This document shows, one piece after another, positions 37,308 through 45,385 of a stretch of 50,333 nt of DNA (position 1 is the stretch's first letter; every line of letters begins with the position of its first letter). The notes under the pieces were generated by a model. That model was not told the origin of the DNA. It was given only the letters and a program-made list of their open reading frames with translations, and searched no databases. The position numbers were made by a program, and so were the translations under genes. Source of the stretch: Burkholderiaceae bacterium (GTDB taxonomy: Bacteria > Pseudomonadota > Gammaproteobacteria > Burkholderiales > Burkholderiaceae_C); the NCBI GenBank assembly GCA_014879745.1, contig JACSRM010000367.1:1-50333 (forward strand), given 5' to 3'.

Positions 37308-37328
37308 GTAGAATCGGCGAAATTCTAC
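37308..37328. promoter_or_regulatory. Inverted-repeat -10 elements between hda and purM
   Basis: GTAGAAT (37308-37314) and ATTCTAC (37322-37328) are perfect inverted copies 7 bp apart. Each strand thus has a TAGAAT, one 42 bp before purM and one about 165 bp before hda. They could be overlapping divergent -10 boxes or an operator. Confidence 0.45.
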
Positions 37329-37355
37329 CGGCCGCCCGCCGCGGCCCGCGCCCGC

Positions 37356-38399
37356 ATGCCCCAAGCCCCGCTTTCCTACCGCGACGCGGGCGTCGACATC
37401 GACGCCGGCGACGCCCTCGTGGAGCGCATCAAGCCGCTGGCGCGGCGCACGCTGCGCGACGGCGTGCTCGGCGGCATCGGCGGCTTCGGCGCCCTCTTCG
37501 AGGTGCCGAAGCGCTTTCGCGAGCCGGTACTCGTCAGCGGCACCGACGGCGTCGGCACCAAGTTGAAGCTCGCCTTCGAGTGGGACGCACACGACGGCGT
37601 CGGCATCGATCTCGTCGCGATGAGCGTGAACGACGTCCTCGTGCAGGGCGCCGAGCCGCTCTTCTTCCTCGACTATTTCGCCTGCGGCAAGCTCGACGTC
37701 GATACCGCGGCGCGCGTCGTCGCCGGCATCGCGCGCGGCTGCGAGGAATCGGGCTGCGCGCTGATCGGCGGCGAGACGGCCGAGATGCCGGGCATGTACC
37801 CGGCGGGCGAATACGACCTTGCCGGCTTTTGCGTCGGCGCGGTCGACAAGAGCGCGATCGTCGACGGCCGCGAGATCGCCGTCGGCGACGTGGTCCTCGG
37901 TCTGGCGTCGAGCGGCATCCATTCGAACGGCTATTCGCTCGTGCGCCGGATCGTCGAACGCGCCGGGTCCAGCGGTGCCGGCCTGCCGGCGATGCTCGAC
38001 GGCATGCCGTTTCGCGAGCGCGTGATGATGCCCACAAGGCTCTACGTCAAGCCGGTGCTCGCGACGCTGCGCGAGCTGCGCATCAAGGGCATGTCGCACA
38101 TTACCGGCGGCGGGCTGGTCGAGAATATTCCGCGCTGCCTGCCCGCGGCCTGCAAGGTGGTGCTGGACAAGCGCAGCTGGCCGTTGCCCGAAGTCTTCTC
38201 GTGGTTGCAGCGCGAAGGCGGCGTTGCCGAGGCCGAGATGCATCGCACCTTCAACTGCGGCATCGGCTTCGTCGTCATCGTCGCCGCGGCGGATGCCGAG
38301 CGCGCCGGCGCGCTGCTCGCGGCGCAGGGGCAGACCGCATTTCGAATCGGCCGCGTCGAGGCCCGGCAGGCCGACGAAGCCGCGACCCAGGTCGTCTGA
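37356..38399 (+). CDS. purM: Phosphoribosylformylglycinamidine cyclo-ligase (AIR synthetase)
   Basis: Fifth step of purine synthesis: ATP-dependent closure of FGAM to 5-aminoimidazole ribonucleotide. The 347-residue protein starts [27 protein letters not shown], then [78 protein letters not shown] and [16 protein letters not shown], all diagnostic. ATG at 37356; the frame is open upstream but arginine/alanine-rich. Single gene, divergent from the hda operon across about 200 bp. Confidence 0.98.
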   Translation: MPQAPLSYRDAGVDIDAGDALVERIKPLARRTLRDGVLGGIGGFGALFEVPKRFREPVLVSGTDGVGTKLKLAFEWDAHDGVGIDLVAMSVNDVLVQGAEPLFFLDYFACGKLDVDTAARVVAGIARGCEESGCALIGGETAEMPGMYPAGEYDLAGFCVGAVDKSAIVDGREIAVGDVVLGLASSGIHSNGYSLVRRIVERAGSSGAGLPAMLDGMPFRERVMMPTRLYVKPVLATLRELRIKGMSHITGGGLVENIPRCLPAACKVVLDKRSWPLPEVFSWLQREGGVAEAEMHRTFNCGIGFVVIVAAADAERAGALLAAQGQTAFRIGRVEARQADEAATQVV

Positions 38400-38413
38400 C
38401 CCGGCTTGCCGCG

Positions 38414-39295
38414 TCAGTGCAGCCGCGGCGGCGTTGCGCGGCGCAGTTCGGCGAGCCGGTCGACGAGCGCGCGCCGATCCTGCGCCTGCGGCCGGTGTTC
38501 GAGGTAGGTGGCAAGATCCTGCGCCGCCTCGACGGTGCGGCCGAGTTCGGCGTACGTCAGCCCGCGGTCGCGCTGTTCTTCCCAGTCCTGCGGCAGCAGC
38601 ACGACCAGGCGCTCCTGCACCGCCAGCAACGGCAGCCAATCCTCGTTGCCGCGGTGGATTTCCTTGAGGTTGCGCAGCATGCGCGCGACGACATCGCGCG
38701 CCGAGGCCGATTGCAGGAAGAGCCCGAGCGGCATCTCGTCCTCGTCGGCCAGTCCGTGGCGCTGCCGGTAGGGCTCGAGCATCTCGGCCAGATCCTCGCG
38801 CGACAGCGAGCGGCCGTTGAACGGATCGATCAGTACCTCGCCCTGCTTCTGCCCCTGGTTCAGGCGCAGCTTGACGAGGAAGTGCCCGGGAAACGACACA
38901 CCGCGCGCGCGCAGGCCGATCTGCTGCGCGAACTCGATGTAGAGCACGGCGAGCGTGATCGGAATGCCGCGCCGCGACTTCAGGACCAGATGCAGGTAGC
39001 TGTTGCGCTCATCGTAGTAGTCGTTCACGTTGCCGGCGAAGCCGAGTTCGTGAAAGAAGAAGCGGTTCAGCAGCCGCAGCCGCTGCAGCGGCACGGCGTC
39101 GGCCGGCACGCGGCGGCACAGCCTGGCGCCGAGGGCGTCGATCTCGGCGAGCACCGCCTGCACGTCGAGTTGCGGGTGAGCGTCCTGCGCAATGCTCACC
39201 GCGGCCTCGACGAGCGACAGGCTTTCGTCCTCCGCCACCAGCGTGGTGAAGTAGTCGAGCGCACTCGGGATCGCGAATTGCAGCGGACCTGGCAT
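38414..39295 (-). CDS. SirB1-family (transglutaminase-like/TPR) protein
   Basis: A 293-residue protein resembling E. coli YchA/SirB1. The central part has NRFFFHELGFAGNVNDYYDERNSYLHLVLKSRRGIPITLAVLYIEFAQQIGLRARGVSFPGHFLVKL, with the transglutaminase-like signature including the His of GHFLV; FFHELGF-NDY is characteristic. Catalytic cysteine is not evident, so activity may be lost. The C-terminal third has tetratricopeptide-like helices (ERLVVLLPQDWEEQRDRGLTYAELGRTVEAAQDLATYLEHRP). No known molecular role. Convergent with purM. Confidence 0.85.
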   Translation of the reverse strand: MPGPLQFAIPSALDYFTTLVAEDESLSLVEAAVSIAQDAHPQLDVQAVLAEIDALGARLCRRVPADAVPLQRLRLLNRFFFHELGFAGNVNDYYDERNSYLHLVLKSRRGIPITLAVLYIEFAQQIGLRARGVSFPGHFLVKLRLNQGQKQGEVLIDPFNGRSLSREDLAEMLEPYRQRHGLADEDEMPLGLFLQSASARDVVARMLRNLKEIHRGNEDWLPLLAVQERLVVLLPQDWEEQRDRGLTYAELGRTVEAAQDLATYLEHRPQAQDRRALVDRLAELRRATPPRLH

Positions 39296-39359
39296 GGCGC
39301 CAGTGTAGGCCACCGCCGCGGCCGCCGCGCGGCACTTGCGCACGCCGCGCGACGCGCGA

Positions 39360-40916
39360 TCAGGCGCGCCGTGCGAACTGTCGCAGCGGCAGGCCGAGCA
39401 GGAGCAGCGCGCCGAAATACACCACCGCGGCCGCGGCAAGCGAGGCAGCGAGCAGGCCGATGCGCAGCGCCGGCTGTGCGCCCAGGGCCACCCAGTCGAT
39501 CGCACGCGCCGCGAACGCGAGGCCCGCACCCATCGACGCGGTCGCGACAACGACCCGCCCGGCAAATCCCGGCCAGCCCGGCGACGGCCGGTAGACGCCG
39601 CTGCGGCGCAGCCCGACGAGCAGCAGCGCCGAATTGCAAAGCGCGGCCAGGCCGATCGACAGCGCGAGCCCGGCGTGGCCGAGCCAGGGCACGAATGCGA
39701 GGTTCATGAGCTGCGTCAGCACCAGCATCGCGATCGCGATGCGCACCGGCGTCTTGATATCCTGGCGCGCATAGAAGCCGGGCGCGAGCACCTTCACCCC
39801 GATCAGCCCCATGAGGCCGACGCCGTAGCCCATCAGCGCGCGCACCGTCATCTGCACGTCCTGCGGATCGAAGGCGCCATAGTTGTAGAGGCTCGCGACG
39901 AGCGGCGCCGGAAAGACGATCAGCGCCATCGCGCACGGCAGCGCGAGCAGCACGACGAGCCGCAAACCCCAGTCGAGCAGGCCCGAGTAGGCCGCATCGT
40001 CGCCGCTGCCCTGCGCCGCCGAGAGTTGCGGCAGCAGGACGACGCCGAGCGCGACGCCGAGCAGCGCGGTCGGAAACTCCATCAGGCGATCGGCGTAGGT
40101 CAGCCACGAGACGGCGCCGACGCCGACGTGCGACGCGATCTGGGTATTGATCAGCAGCGACAACTGCGCGACCGAAACACCGAGCAGTGCCGGCAGCATG
40201 AGCTGCAGGATGCGGCGCAGGCCGGGATGGTCGAGCGCCGCACGCATGCCGGCCACCGACAGCGCGATGCGCGGGAAGGCGCCGATCCGCATCAGCGCCG
40301 GCACCTGCAGCGCGAGCTGCGCGACACCGCCCGCCATCACGCCGACCGCCAGCGCGTAGATCGGCGCGATCCCCCAGTCGCGAAAGCGCGGCACGAGCAG
40401 CCACGCCGCGGCGATCACGCACAGGTTGAGCAGCACCGGCGTCACGGCCGGAATCGCGAATCGCTTCCAGGTATTGAGGACGCCGGCCGACAGCGCGACG
40501 AGCGACATGCAAGCGATATACGGGAACATCAGCCGCGTCATCAGGACCGCGTCGTCGAACGCCGCGAGTCCCGACGCCATCAGCCAGACGACTACCGGCG
40601 CGAGGGCGACACCGAGCACGCTGAGCCCCAGCAGCAGCCAGAACAGCACGCTCGCGACGGCGTCGATCAGACGCTGCGTGATCTCGTCGCCATCGCGGCT
40701 GCGTGTCGCGGCGAGGATGGGTACGAAGGCTTGCGAGAACGCACCTTCCGCAAACAGGCGGCGCAGCAGATTGGGGATCCGAAACGCGACGTTGAAGGCG
40801 TCGGTCGCGGCGCTCGCGCCAAACGTCGCCGCGATGATCAACTCGCGCGCCAGCCCCGTGATGCGCGAGGCGAGCGTGAACAGCGAGACGGTGGAGGCAG
40901 CGCGCAGCAGGTTCAT
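39360..40916 (-). CDS. murJ: Lipid II flippase MurJ
   Basis: Moves lipid-linked peptidoglycan precursors across the inner membrane. The 518-residue protein starts MNLLRAASTVSLFTLASRITGLARELIIAATFGAS, the family signature, followed by FNVAFRIPNLLRRLFAEGAFSQAFVPIL, and about 14 hydrophobic helices through to the end, the usual number for MurJ. The ATG at 40916 matches known starts; the extension to 40988 is Arg/Pro-rich and not family-like. Divergent from rpsT, its usual neighbour in Burkholderiales. Confidence 0.97.
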   Translation of the reverse strand: MNLLRAASTVSLFTLASRITGLARELIIAATFGASAATDAFNVAFRIPNLLRRLFAEGAFSQAFVPILAATRSRDGDEITQRLIDAVASVLFWLLLGLSVLGVALAPVVVWLMASGLAAFDDAVLMTRLMFPYIACMSLVALSAGVLNTWKRFAIPAVTPVLLNLCVIAAAWLLVPRFRDWGIAPIYALAVGVMAGGVAQLALQVPALMRIGAFPRIALSVAGMRAALDHPGLRRILQLMLPALLGVSVAQLSLLINTQIASHVGVGAVSWLTYADRLMEFPTALLGVALGVVLLPQLSAAQGSGDDAAYSGLLDWGLRLVVLLALPCAMALIVFPAPLVASLYNYGAFDPQDVQMTVRALMGYGVGLMGLIGVKVLAPGFYARQDIKTPVRIAIAMLVLTQLMNLAFVPWLGHAGLALSIGLAALCNSALLLVGLRRSGVYRPSPGWPGFAGRVVVATASMGAGLAFAARAIDWVALGAQPALRIGLLAASLAAAAVVYFGALLLLGLPLRQFARRA

Positions 40917-41049
40917 CGGGACCTTGTCGGGGCGGCGCGCAGGCCCGCCGCGGCGGCGCGGCTGCCCGGCCAGTGGCGTGCGCTGCAACGCAACCGTTGC
41001 GCCGCCGGCGGCTTGCGGCCGGGCGCGGGCGGCTCGGATTCGGTGCCGG

Positions 41050-41055
41050 ATTATA
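41050..41055 (-). promoter_or_regulatory. Candidate -10 of murJ
   Basis: A perfect TATAAT on the minus strand, about 135 bp before the murJ start. No -35 match at 17 bp. Low to moderate support. Confidence 0.35.
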
Positions 41056-41119
41056 GGAACGGCGCCCCTGCACCGGGGCCCGAAGAAGTCGGTTCATCCG
41101 GTCGTCCGACGCAAAATGC

Positions 41120-41125
41120 TATACT
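41120..41125 (+). promoter_or_regulatory. Candidate -10 of rpsT
   Basis: TATACT, 34 bp before the rpsT start and inside a locally AT-rich stretch. The expected -35 region has only weak matches. Confidence 0.45.
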
Positions 41126-41158
41126 TTGCGGCTTCGCTCTACCCGTACAGCATCCAGC

Positions 41159-41461
41159 ATGGCCACCTCGACCAAAGCCAAGAAGAAGACCGTCCGCATC
41201 GCGTCGGGCTTGAAGCGCGTCCGCCAGGACGTGAAGCTCAACGCGGCGAATACCGCATTGCGCTCGAAGTTCCGCACCGTCATCAAGAATGTGCAGAAGG
41301 CCGTCGCGGCCGGCGACAAGGCCAAGGCCGCCGAGCTCTTCAAGACCGCGCAGCCGGTGATCGACTCGATCGCCGACAAGGATATCTTCCACAAGAACAA
41401 GGCCGCGCGCCACAAGAGCCGGCTGTCGGCCAAGATCAAGGCGATGTCCGCGCCGGCCTGA
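41159..41461 (+). CDS. rpsT: Small ribosomal subunit protein bS20
   Basis: Helical 30S protein of 100 residues. The core [35 protein letters not shown] and the C-terminal [21 protein letters not shown] are unmistakable. The N-terminus, [24 protein letters not shown], is about ten residues longer than in many bS20 (88 or so); I recall this form from Comamonadaceae-type relatives. Start ATG 41159. It has its own promoter-like sequence and is followed directly by a strong intrinsic terminator, so it is monocistronic. Confidence 0.97.
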   Translation: MATSTKAKKKTVRIASGLKRVRQDVKLNAANTALRSKFRTVIKNVQKAVAAGDKAKAAELFKTAQPVIDSIADKDIFHKNKAARHKSRLSAKIKAMSAPA

Positions 41462-41482
41462 GACTTCACCCGCCGCAACGAC

Positions 41483-41513
41483 GAGGCCCGCATTCGCGGG
41501 CCTCTTCATTTCT
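41483..41513 (+). terminator. Intrinsic terminator of rpsT
   Basis: Nine-base-pair perfect stem GAGGCCCGC (41483-41491) / GCGGGCCTC (41496-41504), tetraloop ATTC, followed by TTCATTTCT. It begins 22 bp after the stop. Confidence 0.9.
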
Positions 41514-41549
41514 GGCGCCACATCGACGCCGCGCAGGCGCCGCCGGCCG

Positions 41550-41873
41550 TCATTGGGTCGGCACGTCGGGCAGCAGGCAGGCTTCGAACGTCTGCAGGTC
41601 GTTGTCGCGGGCGAAATTCATCACGAAGTCCCACGCCATCGGCTCGACGTCGCGCAGCGCCTCGTTGACGATCACGCACTTCACGCCGTCGATCGTATTG
41701 GGCACGCAGTAGGGCGAGTAGCCGATGCGCGCCCCGATGGCGCCGACCGTTCCCTCCGGCCGGAAGCACGACATCGCACCCGCCAAGCGCTCGGCCCAGT
41801 CGCTCGGGCGAAAGACCTTGCCCGCGCGGGTCAGGCCCTGGATGAAGATCTCGCGCGGCGGATTCGGTTTCAT
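41550..41873 (-). CDS. DUF3579 domain protein
   Basis: A 107-residue soluble protein typical of betaproteobacteria and named DUF3579. It begins MKPNPPREIFIQGLTRAGKVFRPSDWAERLAGAMSCF, continues RIGYSPYCVPNTIDGVKCVIVNEALRDVEPMAWDFVMNFARDNDLQ. No catalytic motif is known. The ATG at 41873 gives the family start; the upstream extension to 42044 looks unrelated. Its place beside rpsT and divergent from argD is conserved in Burkholderiales. The function is unknown. Confidence 0.88.
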   Translation of the reverse strand: MKPNPPREIFIQGLTRAGKVFRPSDWAERLAGAMSCFRPEGTVGAIGARIGYSPYCVPNTIDGVKCVIVNEALRDVEPMAWDFVMNFARDNDLQTFEACLLPDVPTQ

Positions 41874-42046
41874 GCAGTTCGGTGGAACGACTCGCAGCGG
41901 CCAGAACGGACGCTGCACCCACAGCGCTCTCGCGGCCGGGCGCTGACGGGGCGCTATTGTGCCTCGTCTTTGTTGCGGCGCAGCATCAAGAGCCGATTTG
42001 GCATGGCGGTTCATGCTCCCGATTTCGACTCCCGCAGGCGTCACCT

Positions 42047-42052
42047 TAGAAT
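42047..42052 (+). promoter_or_regulatory. Possible -10 of argD-argF
   Basis: TAGAAT about 60 bp upstream of argD, in the divergent region with the DUF3579 gene. A weak TTCGAC lies 17 bp upstream at 42024-42029. Same hexamer as at purM and trxB. Confidence 0.35.
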
Positions 42053-42112
42053 CATTCCGGCGCGGGATGGGGCTTTCGCCCCGCCCGGGCCATTTTTTTC
42101 GCCGGAGTCCGC

Positions 42113-43327
42113 ATGAAAGCCAACGCCAAGACGATGCCGCCCTCGGAACCGCACGTGATGCAGACCTACGGGCGGGTGCCGATCGCGCTGTCGCACGGAA
42201 AAGGCTGCTGGCTGTGGGATACCGAGGGCCGAAAATATCTGGACGGGCTCGGCGGGATCGCCGTCAATACGCTCGGCCATGCCCACCCGAAGCTCGTGCC
42301 GGCGCTGCAGGACCAGATTGCCAAGCTGATCCACACCTCGAACTACTATTTCGTGCCGCTGCAGGAGCAGCTCGCCGCCAAGCTGTGCGAACTCTCGGGC
42401 CTGTCCAAGGTGTTCTTCTGCAACTCCGGGCTCGAGGCGAACGAGGCGGCGCTCAAGATCGCGCGCAAGTTCGGCCACGACAAGGGCATCGAGCGGCCCG
42501 AGATCGTCGTCTACGAGCGGGCGTTTCACGGCCGATCGATCGCGACGCTGTCGGCCACCGGCAACCCGAAGATCCAGGCCGGCTTCGGCCCGCTCGTCGA
42601 GGGCTTCGTGCGCGTGGCGCTCAACGATGCGGCGGCGCTCGACGAGGTCGCGCGCACGCATCCGAACGTGACCGCTGTCTTCCTCGAGGTGATCCAGGGC
42701 GAAGGCGGGATCAACCAGGCGACGATCGAGTACCTGCGCGCGGTGCGCCGCATCTGCGACGCCAACGGCTGGCTGCTGATGCTCGACGAGGTGCAGTGCG
42801 GCATGGGCCGCACCGGCAAGTGGTTCGCGCACCAATGGGCCGGCATCCAGCCCGACGTGATGCCGCTCGCCAAGGGCCTGGGCTCGGGGGTGCCGATCGG
42901 CGCCGTCGTCTGCGGGCCGCGCGCGGCCGACGTCTTCGGCCCCGGCAACCACGGCACGACCTTCGGCGGCAATCCGCTTGCGATGCGCGCCGGCGTCGAG
43001 ACGATTCGCATCATGGAAGAGGACGACCTGCTGCGTAACGCCGCGCGCGTCGGCGAAGTGCTCAAGGGCGGCCTCGAGAAGGAGCTTGCCGGCGTCGCGG
43101 GCGTCGTCGAGATTCGCGGCCAGGGCCTGATGCTCGGCATCGAACTCGATCGGCCGTGCGGCGCGCTGCTCGGCCTTGCGGCACAGGCCGGGCTCCTGAT
43201 CAGTGTGACCGCCGATCGCGTCATCCGCCTCGTGCCGTCGCTGATCCTGTCGGCCGACGAGGCGCGGCAGATGGTCGCGATCCTGTGCCGGCTCGTGAAG
43301 GACTTCCTCGCCGCGCCCGCGCCATGA
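42113..43327 (+). CDS. argD: Acetylornithine aminotransferase
   Basis: PLP enzyme of the arginine pathway, N-acetylglutamate-semialdehyde to N-acetylornithine. The 404-residue protein has LDGLGGIAVNTLGHAHPKLVPALQ, FFCNSGLEANEAALKIARKF, EVIQGEGGINQATIEYLRAVRRICDANGWLLMLDEVQCGMGRTGKWFAHQ and LAKGLGSGVPIGAVV with PLP lysine Lys254. The aminotransferase class III order and ArgD-type TFGGNP loop are clear. CGGAG precedes the ATG. Its stop overlaps argF as ATGA. Confidence 0.94.
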   Translation: MKANAKTMPPSEPHVMQTYGRVPIALSHGKGCWLWDTEGRKYLDGLGGIAVNTLGHAHPKLVPALQDQIAKLIHTSNYYFVPLQEQLAAKLCELSGLSKVFFCNSGLEANEAALKIARKFGHDKGIERPEIVVYERAFHGRSIATLSATGNPKIQAGFGPLVEGFVRVALNDAAALDEVARTHPNVTAVFLEVIQGEGGINQATIEYLRAVRRICDANGWLLMLDEVQCGMGRTGKWFAHQWAGIQPDVMPLAKGLGSGVPIGAVVCGPRAADVFGPGNHGTTFGGNPLAMRAGVETIRIMEEDDLLRNAARVGEVLKGGLEKELAGVAGVVEIRGQGLMLGIELDRPCGALLGLAAQAGLLISVTADRVIRLVPSLILSADEARQMVAILCRLVKDFLAAPAP

Positions 43328-44256
43328 AACCCGGCATGAGTCTCATCAAGCACTACCTGCAGTTCAAGGACTTTCGCGCCGAGGAGTACGCCTACCTGCT
43401 CGAGCGCGCCGCGCTCATCAAGCGCCGCTTCAAGAACTACGAGAAGTACCAGCCGCTCGTCGATCGCACGCTGGCGATGATCTTCGAGAAGGCGAGCACG
43501 CGCACCCGCGTCAGCTTCGAAGCCGGCATGTACCAGCTCGGCGGCACGGTGCTGAACCTGACGACCGGCGACACCCAGCTCGGCCGCGCCGAGCCGGTCG
43601 AGGACAGCGCGCGCGTCATCAGCCGGATGGTCGACATCGTCATGATCCGCACCTTCGAGCAGGCCAAGCTCGAGGCCTTCGCGGCGCATTCGCGGGTGCC
43701 GGTCATCAACGGCCTGACGAACGAATACCACCCCTGCCAGATCCTCGCCGACGTCTTCACCTTCATCGAGCACCGCGGCTCGATCGCCGGCAAGGTCGTC
43801 GCCTGGGTCGGCGACGGCAACAACATGGCCAACACCTGGGCGCAGGCGGCCGACATCCTCGGCTTCACGCTGCACGTCAGCACGCCCGACGGCTACGAGA
43901 TCGATCCAGCCGTCGCCGGCGTCGCCGACAAGGGCTGCCTGCGCGTCTTCAACCACCCGCTCGACGCCTGCGCCGACGCCCACCTCGTGACGACGGACGT
44001 CTGGACCAGCATGGGCTACGAGGCCGAGAACGAGGCGCGCATGAAGGCCTTCGTTGACTGGCGCGTCGACGCCGACATGATGGCCGCCGCGCGCCCCGAC
44101 GCGCTCTTCATGCACTGCCTGCCGGCGCATCGCGGCGAGGAAGTCGAAGCCGAAGTCATCGACGGCCCCCAATCCGTCGTCTGGGACGAGGCAGAGAACA
44201 GGATGCACGTGCAAAAGGCGTTGATGGAATATCTGCTGCTCGGACGGATCGGCTGA
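43324..44256 (+). CDS. argF: Ornithine carbamoyltransferase
   Basis: Carbamoyl transfer to ornithine, giving citrulline. The 310-residue protein contains the carbamoyl-phosphate motif STRTR (residues 58-62) with EKASTRTRVSFEAGMYQLGG, NGLTNEYHPCQILADVFTFIE, VAWVGDGNNMANTW and the ornithine-binding HCLPAHRGEEV near the end. It is the second cistron, overlapping the argD stop; an in-frame ATG at 43336 is an alternative start. The last 60 bp, coding for NRMHVQKALMEYLLLGRIG and stop, occur again at 44338-44397. Confidence 0.97.
   Translation: MKPGMSLIKHYLQFKDFRAEEYAYLLERAALIKRRFKNYEKYQPLVDRTLAMIFEKASTRTRVSFEAGMYQLGGTVLNLTTGDTQLGRAEPVEDSARVISRMVDIVMIRTFEQAKLEAFAAHSRVPVINGLTNEYHPCQILADVFTFIEHRGSIAGKVVAWVGDGNNMANTWAQAADILGFTLHVSTPDGYEIDPAVAGVADKGCLRVFNHPLDACADAHLVTTDVWTSMGYEAENEARMKAFVDWRVDADMMAAARPDALFMHCLPAHRGEEVEAEVIDGPQSVVWDEAENRMHVQKALMEYLLLGRIG
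44197..44256 (+). repeat. argF 3' end, copy 1 of a direct repeat
   Basis: The last 60 bp of argF including the stop. A second copy lies 141 bp downstream and differs at only three positions, all third codon bases. Confidence 0.9.
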
Positions 44257-44263
44257 TTCCGAT

Positions 44264-44352
44264 CACGTGCATCCTGTTCCGGCGCAGGCTCACATCGCGC
44301 AGCGATGTGAAGGCGCGCAGCGCCGGGCCGAAGCCACAACAGGATGCACGTG
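44264..44352. repeat. Nested inverted repeats after argF
   Basis: CACGTGCATCCTGTT (44264-44278) pairs with AACAGGATGCACGTG (44338-44352); inside, CCGGCGC (44279-44285) pairs with GCGCCGG (44320-44326), and CACATCGC (44291-44298) with GCGATGTG (44302-44309). All arms are perfect. The outer right arm is the first 15 bp of the second argF tail copy. Possible terminator, or recombination scar. Confidence 0.75.
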
Positions 44353-44397
44353 CAAAAGGCGTTGATGGAGTATCTGCTGCTCGGGCGCATCGGCTGA
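44338..44397 (+). pseudogene. Duplicated 3' end of argF (fragment, copy 2)
   Basis: Sixty bases that encode exactly the last 19 residues and stop of ArgF (NRMHVQKALMEYLLLGRIG). Compared with copy 1, the three differences (GAA/GAG, GGA/GGG, CGG/CGC) are all synonymous. Weaker similarity continues about 15 nt upstream with a one-base loss. No start codon context makes it an expressed gene. It could be the remnant of a second argF-like coding region or an attachment-site-type duplication. Confidence 0.8.
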
Positions 44398-44422
44398 ACG
44401 CAGCCGCCGCGCGGCGCGCGGG

Positions 44423-44806
44423 TCAATCGCGAACGAACAAGGTCACGAGCGGCTCGTCGCCCTGCTGCGCGCTGCAGTGGCCGTGCAGCGTGGGGTCGAA
44501 GACCGCACCCTTCGGCAGCAGGTCGGCCGAGTGGAAGTGCTCTCCGGCGCCGAAGACACGCCGGCTGCCGTCGTGCAGCCCGATCTCCATCCGCCCGCCG
44601 AGGATGAAGACCCACTGCGGATGCTCGGTGCAGTGGAACTCGCTTCGAAAACCGACCGGGCTTCTGCGCAACTGGTAGCCCCCACTCGCCATCAGCGCCG
44701 ACAGCCGCGCCTGCGGCTTGCCCTGATCGAGGGCGATGCGTTCCTCGCGGAATACGGCCCGGCCGTCGGGCCCGGTGACGAGGCAGACCTTGACGAAATC
44801 TTCCAT
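44423..44806 (-). CDS. Cupin-domain protein
   Basis: A 127-residue single cupin. The barrel motifs are FRSEFHCTEHPQWVFILGGRMEIGL (His and His/Glu candidates of motif 1) and GAGEHFHSADLLPKGAVFDPTLHGHC (motif 2). It therefore may bind a metal, but the catalytic function is unknown. ATG 44806 with GGAGTCAG upstream at correct spacing; the frame to 44818 adds only MESA. Leftward neighbour is the duplicated argF tail. Not obviously in an operon with the DUF2784 gene, although both run leftward 41 bp apart. Confidence 0.82.
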   Translation of the reverse strand: MEDFVKVCLVTGPDGRAVFREERIALDQGKPQARLSALMASGGYQLRRSPVGFRSEFHCTEHPQWVFILGGRMEIGLHDGSRRVFGAGEHFHSADLLPKGAVFDPTLHGHCSAQQGDEPLVTLFVRD

Positions 44807-44847
44807 CGCTGACTCCACGCACCAGCAGACGGCTGGCGCTCACACGA

Positions 44848-45234
44848 TCATAGGTTCGCGCGCCGCCGCGATCGGCGCCAGACGGCGCCGTAGACGAGCG
44901 CGTTGAACGCGACCAGCGCGACGCCAAGCCCGATCTGGACGCCGCGCCCCAACGGCCCCTGCACGGCAGGCGGATAGATGATCGCGATCAGGTAGTGCTC
45001 GATGAACGAATCCCGATAGACGCCGCCGCCGGCCGCCTCGCGCAACGCGTTCTCGAGCGGCGTCAGCGGGCAGACTTCGCCGGCGAGCACGACCCATGCA
45101 CCCCAGGCGAGCGCCGGCAGGTGCAGCCAGGCGAGCCGCGGCCAGCGCAACGCCGCAAGCCCGCCAACAACGACGAAGGCGACGAAGGCCAGATGCAGCA
45201 CGAGCACGGCATCGGCGAGCAGGCGGTAGGGCAT
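44848..45234 (-). CDS. DUF2784 membrane protein
   Basis: A 128-residue membrane protein with three to four helices. The start MPYRLLADAVLVLHLAFVAFVVVGGL, the middle EVCPLTPLENALREAAGG with the CPLT/LE pattern, and YRDSFIEHYLIAIIYP are DUF2784 hallmarks. The ATG at 45234 is the family start. It is the first gene of a leftward pair with the cupin gene. Function unknown. Confidence 0.88.
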   Translation of the reverse strand: MPYRLLADAVLVLHLAFVAFVVVGGLAALRWPRLAWLHLPALAWGAWVVLAGEVCPLTPLENALREAAGGGVYRDSFIEHYLIAIIYPPAVQGPLGRGVQIGLGVALVAFNALVYGAVWRRSRRRANL

Positions 45235-45385
45235 GGTGCGCTGCGCCGGATCGGAGCAAGTGCTCCGAGCCCGGCACTTTCAACGGGCGGCAACACGCCG
45301 CGCATGCCCATTACAACGCAAGCGAGCGGCGGATCGCCTTGCGCGTCCCGCCGCTCATCATCGGCGCGCTGCGCGCCGCGTCCGA

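Noticed and set aside
39336..41213. A 625-codon plus-strand frame over murJ
   Set aside because: Shadow frame rich in Arg, His and Gln with no family; murJ on the minus strand is certain.
44257..44337. A tRNA or integron attC site in the argF spacer
   Set aside because: The stems are perfect nested palindromes without cloverleaf geometry or the conserved attC ends (no GTTRRRY/RYYYAAC pair visible).
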